Shown here piece by piece: positions 43,481 to 52,585 of a DNA stretch of 64,000 bases; the first letter of the stretch is position 1, and each line of letters opens with the position of its first letter. Source of the stretch: Leptospirillum ferrooxidans C2-3 (GTDB lineage Bacteria > Nitrospirota > Leptospirillia > Leptospirillales > Leptospirillaceae); assembly GCF_000284315.1 (NCBI RefSeq), contig NC_017094.1, positions 465,486 through 529,485 on the forward strand, read 5' to 3'. The position numbers were made by a program, and so were the translations under genes. The notes under the pieces are model-generated. The model saw only the letters and a program-made list of their open reading frames with translations, did no database searches and was not told the origin of the DNA.

Positions 43481-44851
43481 ATGATGAATCGATCTCTTTT
43501 TGGTACCGATGGTATTCGCGGTGTGGCCAATGTTGAACCAATCACAGGAGAGACCTGTTTTCGTCTTGGCCGGGCTGCCGCCTATCTGTTCCGAAAATAT
43601 GAGGGAGGCCATCATGTTGTTATCGGAAAAGATACGCGCATTTCCGGCTACATGATTGAAAACGCCCTGACGAGCGGAATCACCTCCATGGGGGTCAATG
43701 TCATTGTCGTCGGTCCTTTTACCACCCCGGGAATCGCCTTTTTGACCCGGGCGCTCAGGGCCGATGCGGGCATCATGATTTCCGCAAGCCATAACCCCTA
43801 CCAGGATAACGGGATCAAGTTTTTCTCCTCGGATGGATCGAAACTTCCCGATGAGATTGAAGCCAGGATAGAGTCTCTGGTTGTGGGGGATGAAATCGAC
43901 AAGATTCGCCCCACAGGGCCCGGAATCGGCAAGGTGGCAAGGCTTGCCGGCCCCGATGGGAGATATATTGAGTTCATCAAGAACACCACCCCTCGCTCTA
44001 TGAAGTTCGACGGTATTCATATCGTGATGGACCTGGCCAATGGAGGCGGTTATAACGTGGCCCCCATGGCCCTTCGTGAACTGGGGGCAAAGGTGACTGC
44101 CATCGGCAACCAGCCGGACGGGGTCAACATTAATGATCACTGTGGCGCACTCTACCCGGAGAAGCTTGCCGAAAAGGTTCTGGAGGTTGGTGCGGATTTT
44201 GGCGTGGCTCTTGACGGGGATGCCGATCGGGCGGTTTTTGTCACCGGAACGGGACGAATCCTTGACGGTGATGCCATCATGGCCATGATGGCCTTGACGA
44301 TGAATGAGAAGGGGACGCTCAGGAACTCGACGCTTGTCACCACGGTCATGAGCAATCTGGCCCTGGATATCCTGATGAAAAGAAATGGCATACGGGTGCT
44401 TAAGACCAAGGTTGGGGACCGATATATTCTGGAAGCGCTCGAAGCGGAGAACCTGTCATTCGGGGGAGAACAATCGGGCCATCTGATCTTTCGCGATCTC
44501 CATTCGACAGGTGACGGCCTGATGTCAACGGTGCAGCTGGTGTCGACACTGGTTGAAAAAGGGATTTCCCTTTCCGAGATGGCTTCTGTCTATCAGCCAT
44601 TTCCCCAGGTCTTGCGAACGGTTCCGGTCTTCAAGAAAGTTCCGATTGAAACACTCGCCCACCTCCAGCGAATGTCCCATGTTGTCGAGGAGGAGCTGTC
44701 CGGTGGTCGGGGAAGGCTCTTGCTCCGCTACTCCGGAACGGAATCCGCACTCAGAATCATGCTGGAAGGCGAGAACCACGATCGGATCGCCTATCTGGTG
44801 GAGGAGCTTGAAAGGGCCGTCCTCAAGGACTTTGAGGTCATGGCGAACTGA
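43481..44851 (+). CDS. glmM: Phosphoglucosamine mutase
   Basis: GlmM converts glucosamine-6-phosphate to glucosamine-1-phosphate, feeding UDP-GlcNAc for peptidoglycan and lipopolysaccharide. The 456-residue protein has FGTDGIRGVAN, the phosphoserine loop ISASHNPYQDNGIKFF, the metal loop LDGDADRAVF, the sugar loop GGEQSGHLIF and the phosphate-binding RYSGTESALRIM. All four active-site loops are intact. CGGAGGAG precedes the start. Confidence 0.96.
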   Translation: MMNRSLFGTDGIRGVANVEPITGETCFRLGRAAAYLFRKYEGGHHVVIGKDTRISGYMIENALTSGITSMGVNVIVVGPFTTPGIAFLTRALRADAGIMISASHNPYQDNGIKFFSSDGSKLPDEIEARIESLVVGDEIDKIRPTGPGIGKVARLAGPDGRYIEFIKNTTPRSMKFDGIHIVMDLANGGGYNVAPMALRELGAKVTAIGNQPDGVNINDHCGALYPEKLAEKVLEVGADFGVALDGDADRAVFVTGTGRILDGDAIMAMMALTMNEKGTLRNSTLVTTVMSNLALDILMKRNGIRVLKTKVGDRYILEALEAENLSFGGEQSGHLIFRDLHSTGDGLMSTVQLVSTLVEKGISLSEMASVYQPFPQVLRTVPVFKKVPIETLAHLQRMSHVVEEELSGGRGRLLLRYSGTESALRIMLEGENHDRIAYLVEELERAVLKDFEVMAN

Positions 44852-44922
44852 TTTTTCCGGTTGGGTGGCTGGTTGCGGCAATCGCCGCTTTTCTGGGGAT
44901 CCTGGGGGGAGTCTTCTTTCCT

Positions 44923-46611
44923 TTGGCTCCCCTTTTTGTGCTCATCCTTCTGATATCCCTTTCCTTATTCCTCTACCGTGAATTCCTGTCCGCCCCTCCC
45001 GGAATCGTTTCACCATGGAGCTGGGTATCCCTCGGGTTTTTCTGGTCCATTTTCCATCTGTCCATTCCCTATTCTCATACGATTCCGTCTGGAAATACGG
45101 TTTTTCATGGTTGCCTTGAAAAGGTCAAGAGCCAGGGGGAAAAAACGTTTTCAGCCGTGTTGATGGCCACATTGGACGATGGCAGAAAAGAGGGGATTCA
45201 TCTTTTGATTCCCTCGGCGAGGGTTCGTCAGGCTCCAGAAGCGGGAGAGTGTTTTTCTGGCGATGTGTCCTTATCGGATCACCCGGACAAGTTTCTTTCC
45301 CAACATGGTTTTTTGTCATTTCTGGACAATGGATCTCTTCAGGGAGAGATTCGTCCCTGGAACGTTTTTGTTCCGGATCGGGAAATGATCGATGAAAACG
45401 GTGAGGGATCCTTTTCGGGGTGGGCTCCAAGAAGGATTCATTCCCTCGAGCTTTTTCTCGAATCCCGCTTGCCTCCCGATGTTTCCGGACTGATTGAAGC
45501 CATGGTTCTCTCTGATACAACCCATATGTCTCCCGAGATCAACAATGTCTTTCTCGGTTCCGGGGTGTACCATCTTTTATCGGTCTCGGGGGAGCATATG
45601 GGACTCCTTGCCGCATTTCTTTCGGGGTCGTTCCTTGTCGCCCTCCGATGGATGCCATTGGCATTCCTTCGTCAAATTCTTGCCCGTATTTATGTGAACC
45701 GCTTGTCGGCCATTCTGGTGATCCCCATCCTGATCGCCTACGCCAGTTTGATCGGGATGCCTCCTCCCGCCGGACGAGCACTCCTTGCGGCCATTTTTGT
45801 TCTTGTATCGAGAGGATGGGGGGTCTCCATCCATCGTGAGGATCTTTTTGGCATCTCCCTGATGGCCATGATGATCCTTATCCCTGATCTTCCCCGTTCC
45901 ACGAGCATGGATCTTTCCCTGATGGCTGTTCTGGGTGTCCTGGCCGCCCTGAGGAAAGAGGACCACTCCGGCACTAGTGTTCCTTCCGCTCTGTTTTCTG
46001 CTGAAACAGTAAAGACAGGACTTTGGGTAACACTTTTTACCACCCCGCTTTTATGGGGGGTCTTCCATATCGGTGACTTTGTGGGCATCGTCTCGAACCC
46101 TGTCATCGTTCCTTTGGCCGGAGAGGTTCTTTTGCCTGCGGGATTTGCCTATCTGGGGCTGGCCCTCTTTTTGGGCTGGGTGCCTTTATATCTGGAGAAT
46201 GTCTTGAGTGTCTGTTCCCGGGCGGTGATTGCTCTTGCCACTTTCTTTTCGGGAATAAGGCTCGGACAGATTTCCCTTCCGGCTGTTCCGCCTGTTTTGC
46301 TTTTGATTTTCAATGGATGGCTGGTGGGGCTTTTCCTGAGACAAAAGTACTCAAGGGGACTTGCCCGTGAGATCTTTCCCCTCCTGATCGTGATCACTCC
46401 GATTCTCTTTTTGTCGGTCACAAACCATTTCACCGGAAAGGTGGCTGGACAATCGACTTCGGTGGATTGGAGCGGAGTGATGCCGGCGGTTGTTCGACAA
46501 TCAGAAAATGGACCGGTTTTTTCCGGGAAAGAGCCGTTGGCATTTGCCGGCTGGTCATGGAGTCCCCAAAGGGAGGTCCTGAACTTGTCCCGGCTTGTGC
46601 AGACTCCCTAG
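44923..46611 (+). CDS. ComEC/Rec2-type DNA-uptake channel, short form
   Basis: The 562-residue polytopic protein has the Competence domain: LPPDVSGLIEAMVLSDTTHM, the motif GVYHLLSVSGEHMGLLAAFL and IGMPPPAGRALLAAIFVLVS. It would carry DNA strands through the inner membrane. The C-terminal metallo-beta-lactamase domain of full ComEC is absent; the chain ends about 60 residues after the last helix. The TTG at 44923 is the first usable start, but the frame is open and helix-like back to 44836 (VGWLVAAIAAFLGILGGVFF) without ATG/GTG/TTG, so a CTG near 44848 may be the real one. Confidence 0.85.
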   Translation: MAPLFVLILLISLSLFLYREFLSAPPGIVSPWSWVSLGFFWSIFHLSIPYSHTIPSGNTVFHGCLEKVKSQGEKTFSAVLMATLDDGRKEGIHLLIPSARVRQAPEAGECFSGDVSLSDHPDKFLSQHGFLSFLDNGSLQGEIRPWNVFVPDREMIDENGEGSFSGWAPRRIHSLELFLESRLPPDVSGLIEAMVLSDTTHMSPEINNVFLGSGVYHLLSVSGEHMGLLAAFLSGSFLVALRWMPLAFLRQILARIYVNRLSAILVIPILIAYASLIGMPPPAGRALLAAIFVLVSRGWGVSIHREDLFGISLMAMMILIPDLPRSTSMDLSLMAVLGVLAALRKEDHSGTSVPSALFSAETVKTGLWVTLFTTPLLWGVFHIGDFVGIVSNPVIVPLAGEVLLPAGFAYLGLALFLGWVPLYLENVLSVCSRAVIALATFFSGIRLGQISLPAVPPVLLLIFNGWLVGLFLRQKYSRGLAREIFPLLIVITPILFLSVTNHFTGKVAGQSTSVDWSGVMPAVVRQSENGPVFSGKEPLAFAGWSWSPQREVLNLSRLVQTP

Positions 46612-46612
46612 G

Positions 46613-47917
46613 CTATGCTGGTGGGAGATAATGGAATAGTCGAAATCCTTGCGGAAAAATGGCCTGATCTTCCATAGATCCATCCGATGGGGATTCACGG
46701 GCTTTTTGAATCCTGATTTTTGCCAGTTCAAGGATTTTGTCTGTGTGGCGGGGATCCTCGATCCGGTCCTGGACGAGATAACAGATTCTTCTCCGGTGAT
46801 CTTCCCTGTTGAGGTCGATCACCGCCTGGGCTGTTGGAGCCGTTCCCGCAAAAAAATCGAGGATGATCTCCGGTCTGTCCGGTTGGGGAGAGCCGGTTGT
46901 TGCCCAGGAAATCAGGTCCCGGATCAGTCTTGATGGCTTTGGAAAGTCAAAGTTCCCGTTTCCGGAAATGGCTTGCAGCTCTTTCGTGCCATCGGTGGTG
47001 GTGACCTTGTCGTAGAGTGATGTGGGCGTTCTGTAGCGCAGTCCATCGGCTGTTTCCAGATATTGTTTTGTCAAAATCCTCCAGACCCCCTTTTTCGTTT
47101 TCCGGAAGAGAATTTCCTGTTGACGCTCCCTGAATGTTTTCTCGCTCCATCTCCACTGATGGGTAGGACAGTGAATGGTTGTTCCGTCGGGAGCGATAAT
47201 CGGGTAGACAAGATTGGGGCGGGGAGAATGGGCTGTTCCGGATTTGGCGAGGGGAATCTCCTTATAGGCCCCCATTTCATCTTTTTTGGTGTAGGCACCG
47301 ATCATGTCATCGGTCAAGGGCTCCTGAAAGGGGGGGAGAATGGAAATGTCCTTCGCATAACAAACGATATATTCGGTTTGGGGGATGATATGCCGGTTCC
47401 CTCTGCCCCGTACCACCTTCTTTCTCCAGACAACTGTTCCGATATGGTTCTTTTCCCCCATGATCCAATCCATCAAAAGCCTGAGCCTCGGGAGCTCCCG
47501 ATCATCGATGCTGATAAAAATCACGCCATCCGGGCGGAGAAGCTTCCTGGCTAGTGCAAGTCTTGGAAACATGAAGCTCATCCAGGGGCTATGGTCCGCC
47601 GAGGGTTTGCTGAGCCATTCATCGAAATCTTCGGCCCGTTTGAGGGGAGAGTTTTTTTTGTATGAAACCGAAAAGCGGTCGTGATAGTTCAGAATGCTCC
47701 CGGTGTTGTAGGGCGGGTCAATATAAATCACCTTGACCTCCCCGGAGATCTCTCCAAGCAGGTATTTCAAGATGGGAAGGTTATTCCCCGTATAAAGCTT
47801 GTGAATGGGATCAGGGACATTTTTGCAGTAATCCGTATCTTCGGAGATGGATCCTTCAAATGGGGCTTTCAGCTCATTGAGGGCTTCTTCCATTCCTGTC
47901 CAGATTACACCTGACAT
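46613..47917 (-). CDS. Orphan site-specific DNA methyltransferase (type III Mod-like)
   Basis: The 434-residue beta-class amino-methyltransferase has the catalytic motif YIDPPYNTGS near residue 90, target-recognition segments in the middle, and the SAM motif near the end as ILDFFAGTAPTAQAV. The usual form is FAGSGTT, so Ala-Pro here is a deviation. It probably methylates adenine. No restriction subunit is adjacent, so it is an orphan that may act in gene regulation or be a remnant. It is convergent with comEC with one base between. Confidence 0.88.
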   Translation of the reverse strand: MSGVIWTGMEEALNELKAPFEGSISEDTDYCKNVPDPIHKLYTGNNLPILKYLLGEISGEVKVIYIDPPYNTGSILNYHDRFSVSYKKNSPLKRAEDFDEWLSKPSADHSPWMSFMFPRLALARKLLRPDGVIFISIDDRELPRLRLLMDWIMGEKNHIGTVVWRKKVVRGRGNRHIIPQTEYIVCYAKDISILPPFQEPLTDDMIGAYTKKDEMGAYKEIPLAKSGTAHSPRPNLVYPIIAPDGTTIHCPTHQWRWSEKTFRERQQEILFRKTKKGVWRILTKQYLETADGLRYRTPTSLYDKVTTTDGTKELQAISGNGNFDFPKPSRLIRDLISWATTGSPQPDRPEIILDFFAGTAPTAQAVIDLNREDHRRRICYLVQDRIEDPRHTDKILELAKIRIQKARESPSDGSMEDQAIFPQGFRLFHYLPPA

Positions 47918-47989
47918 GTTGGGCCGACTCGGTCTTGAATGAGGTGATGGCTGTTCCGATAATGTTGCAAGTCGATTGCCGTTGGTGTC

Positions 47990-48148
47990 ATGAACGAGCT
48001 TCTTTTTCCGGAAGCCTTTGAAAAAAGCCGCAATGTGGCCAAACCGTGTGCCAAATCACTGGATTGGGCGGTCAAAAAGGTTGACGAGGCTCCGGTGAGG
48101 GAATATATTGAAACCATTGGAGCTCCTGTTGGAAAGATTCGACCTTGA
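47990..48148 (+). CDS. Small hypothetical protein, 52 residues
   Basis: The short frame starts MNELLFPEAFEKSRNVAKPC and ends GAPVGKIRP, with a believable amphipathic composition. There is no clear ribosome site and no family I know. It occupies a stretch that would otherwise be empty. Confidence 0.35.
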   Translation: MNELLFPEAFEKSRNVAKPCAKSLDWAVKKVDEAPVREYIETIGAPVGKIRP

Positions 48149-48235
48149 GGGAGCGTTCCGGGGAGGTGGTCGGTTTTTTGTCCGGCCTTCCCTTTGACCG
48201 GATCATTTTTTCTGGTGATGAAAGAAGGTGGGAAG

Positions 48236-48379
48236 ATGCTTGGTTCTTTGCTGATCACTCTTTTTGTTTTGGTTCCGGTTGTTTTTCTGTCCAAGCTTCT
48301 TGCACACTCCCGCAGGTCAGAGCTGCAACCGGTGAGGGTTGTTTCATCGACAGGACGCCGCGCAAGACGCAGATCCTGA
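48236..48379 (+). CDS. Small single-helix membrane protein, 47 residues
   Basis: The frame starts with a membrane helix (MLGSLLITLFVLVPVVFL) followed by a basic tail ending RRARRRS. AGGTGG lies four bases upstream. Small proteins of this layout are common in bacteria, but I cannot name a family. Confidence 0.4.
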   Translation: MLGSLLITLFVLVPVVFLSKLLAHSRRSELQPVRVVSSTGRRARRRS

Positions 48380-48413
48380 ACAATATTCCACAGAGAGTGC
48401 TCTTTCAGTTCCT

Positions 48414-49007
48414 TCACCTTGGAGCTGAAAGAGTCGCTTTGTTTTTGGCCGACAAAGCCATTTTCTTCGCCAGATCGGCCACTTCATCGGTCATTTGCGG
48501 GTTTGAGAGATCGGTCTTGGTCCAAGTAAACGGGTATCGCCCAAGCTGAACGAGATCAAAAAGAGCTCCTATCCCGACTCCATCGACAAAAATAGCAGAG
48601 GCTGTTCCCCATAGTTTCCCGCCCCCACAAGCCGGATCGAAGTTCCTTGTCAGATAGAACCAGTGCTGGCAGGCGGGGTAAATCTCGGTTTTGCCCTCAA
48701 TTTTCTGGAATCCCTTGTTGACGAGATGTTCCTTGCGGGAGGTTCGCACCGTAATCTTGGCATTGGTCGCTGTTCCGGCGGGGGAGAGCGAGGCTTCGAT
48801 ATGGATTCCCGGATGGGTTTTTTCAATGGATTCAAGAATGGCTCTGGACTCTTCAGGTGTGGCTGGAATGGTTGTGTTTTTCTGGTAGGGGTGCAGTTCC
48901 ACCGGGTTTGTTGAGCAGGCGGGCAGGGAAACGTTCGCGATCAGTAAAAAAAACAGCAACAGTCTGATCTTCCCGGAAAATGATTGACGCTCTTTCAACC
49001 TGTTCAT
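48414..49007 (-). CDS. Lipoprotein of unknown function
   Basis: The 197-residue protein has a lipoprotein signal (LLLFFLLIANVSLPAC). The N-terminal half has a beta-alpha plan (NAKITVRTSRKEHLVNKGFQ) and the C-terminal half a glycine-rich hydrophobic hairpin (TASAIFVDGVGIGALFDLVQ), typical of small outer-membrane lipoproteins. The family is not recognised. Confidence 0.75.
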   Translation of the reverse strand: MNRLKERQSFSGKIRLLLFFLLIANVSLPACSTNPVELHPYQKNTTIPATPEESRAILESIEKTHPGIHIEASLSPAGTATNAKITVRTSRKEHLVNKGFQKIEGKTEIYPACQHWFYLTRNFDPACGGGKLWGTASAIFVDGVGIGALFDLVQLGRYPFTWTKTDLSNPQMTDEVADLAKKMALSAKNKATLSAPR

Positions 49008-49139
49008 TTTATCTCCCCGTTATGGCAGGATGTTAGGGTGTAGTTCAATGGGTGAACCCATTAGAGGGAACATCCTGTAATGTCGTTTATTTTCCCAGAA
49101 ATGACAAGGTGAAGGCAATCATGTAAAAGGAGGTCAATC

Positions 49140-51038
49140 TTGGACTCAGATCGTATATCGGGTGACGCATCCTTCAAAGAGACCGCTTGTTCTGATTCCT
49201 CCGCATCCTGGGAGCGACCAGAACAGGCTGTCTTGCCACTTCTCCACGACGCAATGGGACGGTCCAACTATATCCGGGAAGAGGAGGTCAGGGAAATTGC
49301 CAGGAAGACATCCCTTTCTCCTTCCGATGTTTTGGGAATCGGGACATTCTACCAGTTTTTTTCATTTCATCCTTCTGGCCACCATGTCATTCGCCCCTGT
49401 CTTACGAATCCCTGTCTGAACAATGGAGGGAAGAAGCTCTTCCGGGCCCTTTCCAGGAATCTCGGGATCGGAATTGAGGAAACGACATCCGATGGCCTTT
49501 TCACGCTGAGGCCGGCCCAGTGTCTTGGACAGTGTGCGGAAGGACCTTCGCTCATGATTGATGAGGATGTGTACCTGAATGTCACTCCTGAGTCCCTCCC
49601 TGAAATCCTTTCAAGATACAAGAGCAGCGGTCCCACGATTTGTCCTGTTCCAACTCCTATCGGAGAACCCATCAAGGGAAAAACGGTGGTTTTTAACGAT
49701 CTGGCCTCTCCTGTAACAGTTGAGATGGACTCCTATCTCGAGAAGGGTGGGTACAATGCCCTGAAGAAGGCTCTGTCATCAATGTCTCCGGATGCGGTCA
49801 TCGACGAGATCCGGCTATCTGGCCTGGGAGGTCGGGGAGGTGCGGACTATTCGACCGGCGCGAAGCTTGCTGCGGTGAAAAAACATGAAGGTGTGAAGTA
49901 TGTTGTAGCCAATGCGGACGAGGGCGAGCCAGGGACCTTCAAGGACCGCTACATCATGGAGCGTGATCCCCATAGCCTGATCGAGGGGATCATTCTGGCA
50001 GGTTATGCTGTTGGGGCGAATCTCGGTTATATCTATCTTCGGGCAGAATATCCCGGTTCCTGGCGGATCCTTGAAAAGGCGATTGAGGAAGCCCGCCAGC
50101 GGGGATTCCTGGGAGAACACATTCTGGGGTCGGGATTTTCTTACGATATCCGGCTGTATCGGGGGGCAGGCGCTTATATCTGCGGCGAGGAAAGCTCGCT
50201 GATCAATAGCCTTGAGGGGCGTCGCGGATTGCCCAGGAACAAACCGCCCAGGATTACCGATGTGGGGCTTTGGGGAAGGCCTACAGATGTTCAGAATGTC
50301 GAAACCCTTGCCAACATCCCTTCCATTATTCTGAAGGGGGGGGAATGGTATAAGTCCCTTGGTGACGAAGCCACTCCGGGGACAAAGCTATTTTGTCTGT
50401 CGGGGCACATCGCGAAGCCGGGACTCTATGAGGTTCCCTTCGGAATGAGCCTTCGTGAGGTGATCATGGTTTTGGGGGGAGGGATTCCCAACGGCCGCAA
50501 GCTGAAGGCGATCCTTCCTGCGGGCTCGGCAAGCCGGCTTCTCCTTCCGGAGCATCTCGATATCTCTCTCGATTATCCTTCTGTTGCCTTGACGGGCTCT
50601 TTTTTGGGCTCCGCCTCGGTTATTGTGCTGGACGACTCGACCTGCATGGTGGATCTTGCCTACTGGATGTCCGCTTTCAGCCATCATGAGTCTTGTGGCC
50701 AGTGCACTCCATGTCGTGACGGAACAGAGGACTACTATGAGATTCTGGACCAGATCGTTCACGGGCAGGGGAAACCTGAGATGTTTGACCTTCTGGTCCG
50801 GATCGGGGATTACATGATGGAGTCATCCATTTGCGGCCTTGGAAAGAGCGCTCCAAGTGTGCCTCTCAGTTCTCTTGAGTATTTCAAGGAAGAATGGATG
50901 TCTCATGTAGAGAAGCATATTTGTCCTGCCGGGGTCTGCCCGATGGCTCCTGAAGGGGAGCGACTGTTTTCGGTTCGCAGGTCAAGTGAGTGGATTCCCG
51001 AGGGAATTGTTGAAGGGGAAGAACAGGATCAGGACTAA
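49140..51038 (+). CDS. NuoE-NuoF fusion, NADH-linked diaphorase
   Basis: Residues about 30-170 are a NuoE-like thioredoxin-fold [2Fe-2S] domain (IGTFYQFFSFHPSGHHVIRP; CLTNPCLNN; CLGQCAEGPSL). Residues about 190-632 are NuoF-like, with SGLGGRGGADYSTGAKLAAV and ANADEGEPGTFKDRYIMERD (NADH/FMN site), GAGAYICGEESSLINSLEGR, and the [4Fe-4S] ligands ESCGQCTPCRDGT plus a later Cys in SSICGLGKSA. Such fusions serve NAD-linked formate dehydrogenases, bidirectional hydrogenases or act alone; no partner gene is adjacent, so the electron partner is unknown. The TTG start has AAAGGAGG six bases upstream. Confidence 0.9.
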   Translation: MDSDRISGDASFKETACSDSSASWERPEQAVLPLLHDAMGRSNYIREEEVREIARKTSLSPSDVLGIGTFYQFFSFHPSGHHVIRPCLTNPCLNNGGKKLFRALSRNLGIGIEETTSDGLFTLRPAQCLGQCAEGPSLMIDEDVYLNVTPESLPEILSRYKSSGPTICPVPTPIGEPIKGKTVVFNDLASPVTVEMDSYLEKGGYNALKKALSSMSPDAVIDEIRLSGLGGRGGADYSTGAKLAAVKKHEGVKYVVANADEGEPGTFKDRYIMERDPHSLIEGIILAGYAVGANLGYIYLRAEYPGSWRILEKAIEEARQRGFLGEHILGSGFSYDIRLYRGAGAYICGEESSLINSLEGRRGLPRNKPPRITDVGLWGRPTDVQNVETLANIPSIILKGGEWYKSLGDEATPGTKLFCLSGHIAKPGLYEVPFGMSLREVIMVLGGGIPNGRKLKAILPAGSASRLLLPEHLDISLDYPSVALTGSFLGSASVIVLDDSTCMVDLAYWMSAFSHHESCGQCTPCRDGTEDYYEILDQIVHGQGKPEMFDLLVRIGDYMMESSICGLGKSAPSVPLSSLEYFKEEWMSHVEKHICPAGVCPMAPEGERLFSVRRSSEWIPEGIVEGEEQDQD

Positions 51039-51053
51039 AAATTGGCCCGAAGA

Positions 51054-51075
51054 GGGAAGGAATCTTCTCCTTCCC
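51054..51075 (+). terminator. Hairpin after the NuoEF gene
   Basis: GGGAAGGA and TCCTTCCC form an 8-bp stem around a six-base loop, followed by CTTGAATTT. It is terminator-like with a weak T-tract. Confidence 0.5.
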
Positions 51076-51111
51076 CTTGAATTTCTAGCTGATACCTGCT
51101 ATTAATTCTTC

Positions 51112-51187
<76 letters not shown>

Positions 51188-51211
51188 ATACTGGAGCCGT
51201 TTTCAAGGTGT

Positions 51212-52231
51212 TTACACGACTAGCTGTAACTGTCCTTGTGACGTATTTGTGACGCGAGATGAATTTTCTGCCCATTTGGATAGATGATCTGGAGATAGGT
51301 GAGCATACCTTCTGACCATCTCGCTGGATTCCCAGCCTCCGAGCTCTTGAAGCACGTGGATCGGGGTTCCTTCCTGAACATGCCATGATGCCCAGGTATG
51401 CCGAAGGTCGTGCCATCGAAAGTTTTCAATCCCTGCCTTGACGAGGGCTTTTCTCCAGGCCAATGTGTTGACCTGGTTGATCGGCTTTCCTTCATAAACA
51501 AAGACTCGGCGTTCATGCTTGCCGGCTTGCCGTTTTAATACGGACTGAGCCTCGGTGTTTAGCGGGACGCCGATTCCTTTTCCTCCCTTCGCCTGGTCCG
51601 GATGAATCCAGCATATAGCCCTCTGAAGATCAATCTGCGCCCACTCAAGTGTCAATATGTTGCCTTGTCTCAGCCCGGTGGCCAAAGCGAATCTGGCCAG
51701 TTCTGCCTGATGTTCTGGGAGCGTTCGGAGAAGTCTGTTGGCCTCTTCCCGTGTAAGCCACCGAATTCTTCTTTTCGGCTCCTGGAGCAGTTGAACGGAT
51801 GGAACGCTCTCAACCATCCCCCATTTGACCGCTTTTTTCAATATCGCCCGGACGAGCGCAAGATAGCGGTTTACCGTAGCGGGAGAAGACTGCTCCTTTT
51901 TTTTCTCCAGAATAATCCGATCGATCATGGTTCGGTCGATTTCTGACAGCTTTTCCCCCCGCAAGAAAGACTGGAGCCATATCAACCGACTCTCGTCATC
52001 CCGCAGACTCTTCTTGTGACTTTTTTCATCGAGCCACCGAAGTGCAGCTTCGTCCCATGTATAAGACGGTTTTTCTTTGAGCTTCACCTGTCTCCAGGCT
52101 TCGGCCCTCAACTTGTCATGGAGTTCTTGCGCTTGTTGTCTGTCTTCCGTTTGAGCCGAGCATCTAATGCGCTTTCCGCGCGGCGTTGTGAAATCAATCC
52201 ACCACGTACTTCCTCTTTTGATAATTGACAC
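51212..52231 (-). CDS. int: Tyrosine recombinase (phage integrase)
   Basis: The 339-residue site-specific recombinase would integrate the element into tRNA-Lys. It has an N-terminal arm-binding domain (STWWIDFTTPRGKRI), a SAM-like core-binding domain and a catalytic domain. Arg is seen in LATGLRQGNILTLEWAQID, the His-Leu-Arg-His box in HDLRHTWASWHVQEG, then a His/Trp position in LGGWESSEMVRRYAHLSP with the catalytic Tyr. The gene points towards the tRNA, as usual. Its start overlaps the excisionase-like gene by 124 bases. Confidence 0.95.
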   Translation of the reverse strand: MSIIKRGSTWWIDFTTPRGKRIRCSAQTEDRQQAQELHDKLRAEAWRQVKLKEKPSYTWDEAALRWLDEKSHKKSLRDDESRLIWLQSFLRGEKLSEIDRTMIDRIILEKKKEQSSPATVNRYLALVRAILKKAVKWGMVESVPSVQLLQEPKRRIRWLTREEANRLLRTLPEHQAELARFALATGLRQGNILTLEWAQIDLQRAICWIHPDQAKGGKGIGVPLNTEAQSVLKRQAGKHERRVFVYEGKPINQVNTLAWRKALVKAGIENFRWHDLRHTWASWHVQEGTPIHVLQELGGWESSEMVRRYAHLSPDHLSKWAENSSRVTNTSQGQLQLVV

Positions 52232-52428
52232 GATGACACCTCCACAATTGGTGCCTGCCGGAATTCAGGATATCCCGACCGGATAAATACGACAAGGTCT
52301 TCCTTCATGAACCGCCACTCTCTCCCGATTTTCCGACCGGGGATTCGTCCCGCTTTCGCTTCCCGTCGGACCCAATCGGGGTGAAACTGCAAGAACTCGG
52401 CGGCCTGGGGGAGTGTGAGTGTTTCCAT
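52108..52428 (-). CDS. Excisionase-like helix-turn-helix protein
   Basis: The 106-residue protein starts METLTLPQAAEFLQFHPDWV and has the MerR-like winged helix-turn-helix of excisionases (GRIPGRKIGREWRFMKEDLV). It would bend att DNA and steer the integrase to excision. The long basic C-terminal tail (residues 55-106) is unusual. The ATG at 52428 has AGGAGG nine bases upstream, which decides against the longer reading. It overlaps the integrase start. Confidence 0.8.
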   Translation of the reverse strand: METLTLPQAAEFLQFHPDWVRREAKAGRIPGRKIGREWRFMKEDLVVFIRSGYPEFRQAPIVEVSSCQLSKEEVRGGLISQRRAESALDARLKRKTDNKRKNSMTS

Positions 52429-52543
52429 GAAATAGATCCTCCTTAAATCCGGGACTTCCTTTTCCACAGAAATGAAGAAAAACTGTCTGGAAAAGCTGGT
52501 GATACAAACGATATCTGCTTGTCATTCTGAAACTTTGTTCACC

Positions 52544-52561
52544 TTGACCAAATATTGACCA
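52544..52561. repeat. Direct repeat TTGACCA x2, 11-base spacing
   Basis: TTGACCA occurs at 52544 and 52555, one helical turn apart, just upstream of the excisionase-like gene. Candidate binding sites for excisionase, integrase arms or another regulator. Confidence 0.45.
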
Positions 52562-52585
52562 TTATTTGGGAAACGGATTTCCGGC

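Noticed and set aside
47905-48417. A 170-codon leftward frame after the Mod gene start
   Set aside because: Low-quality composition with no family features and no ribosome site; the opposite strand holds better small frames.
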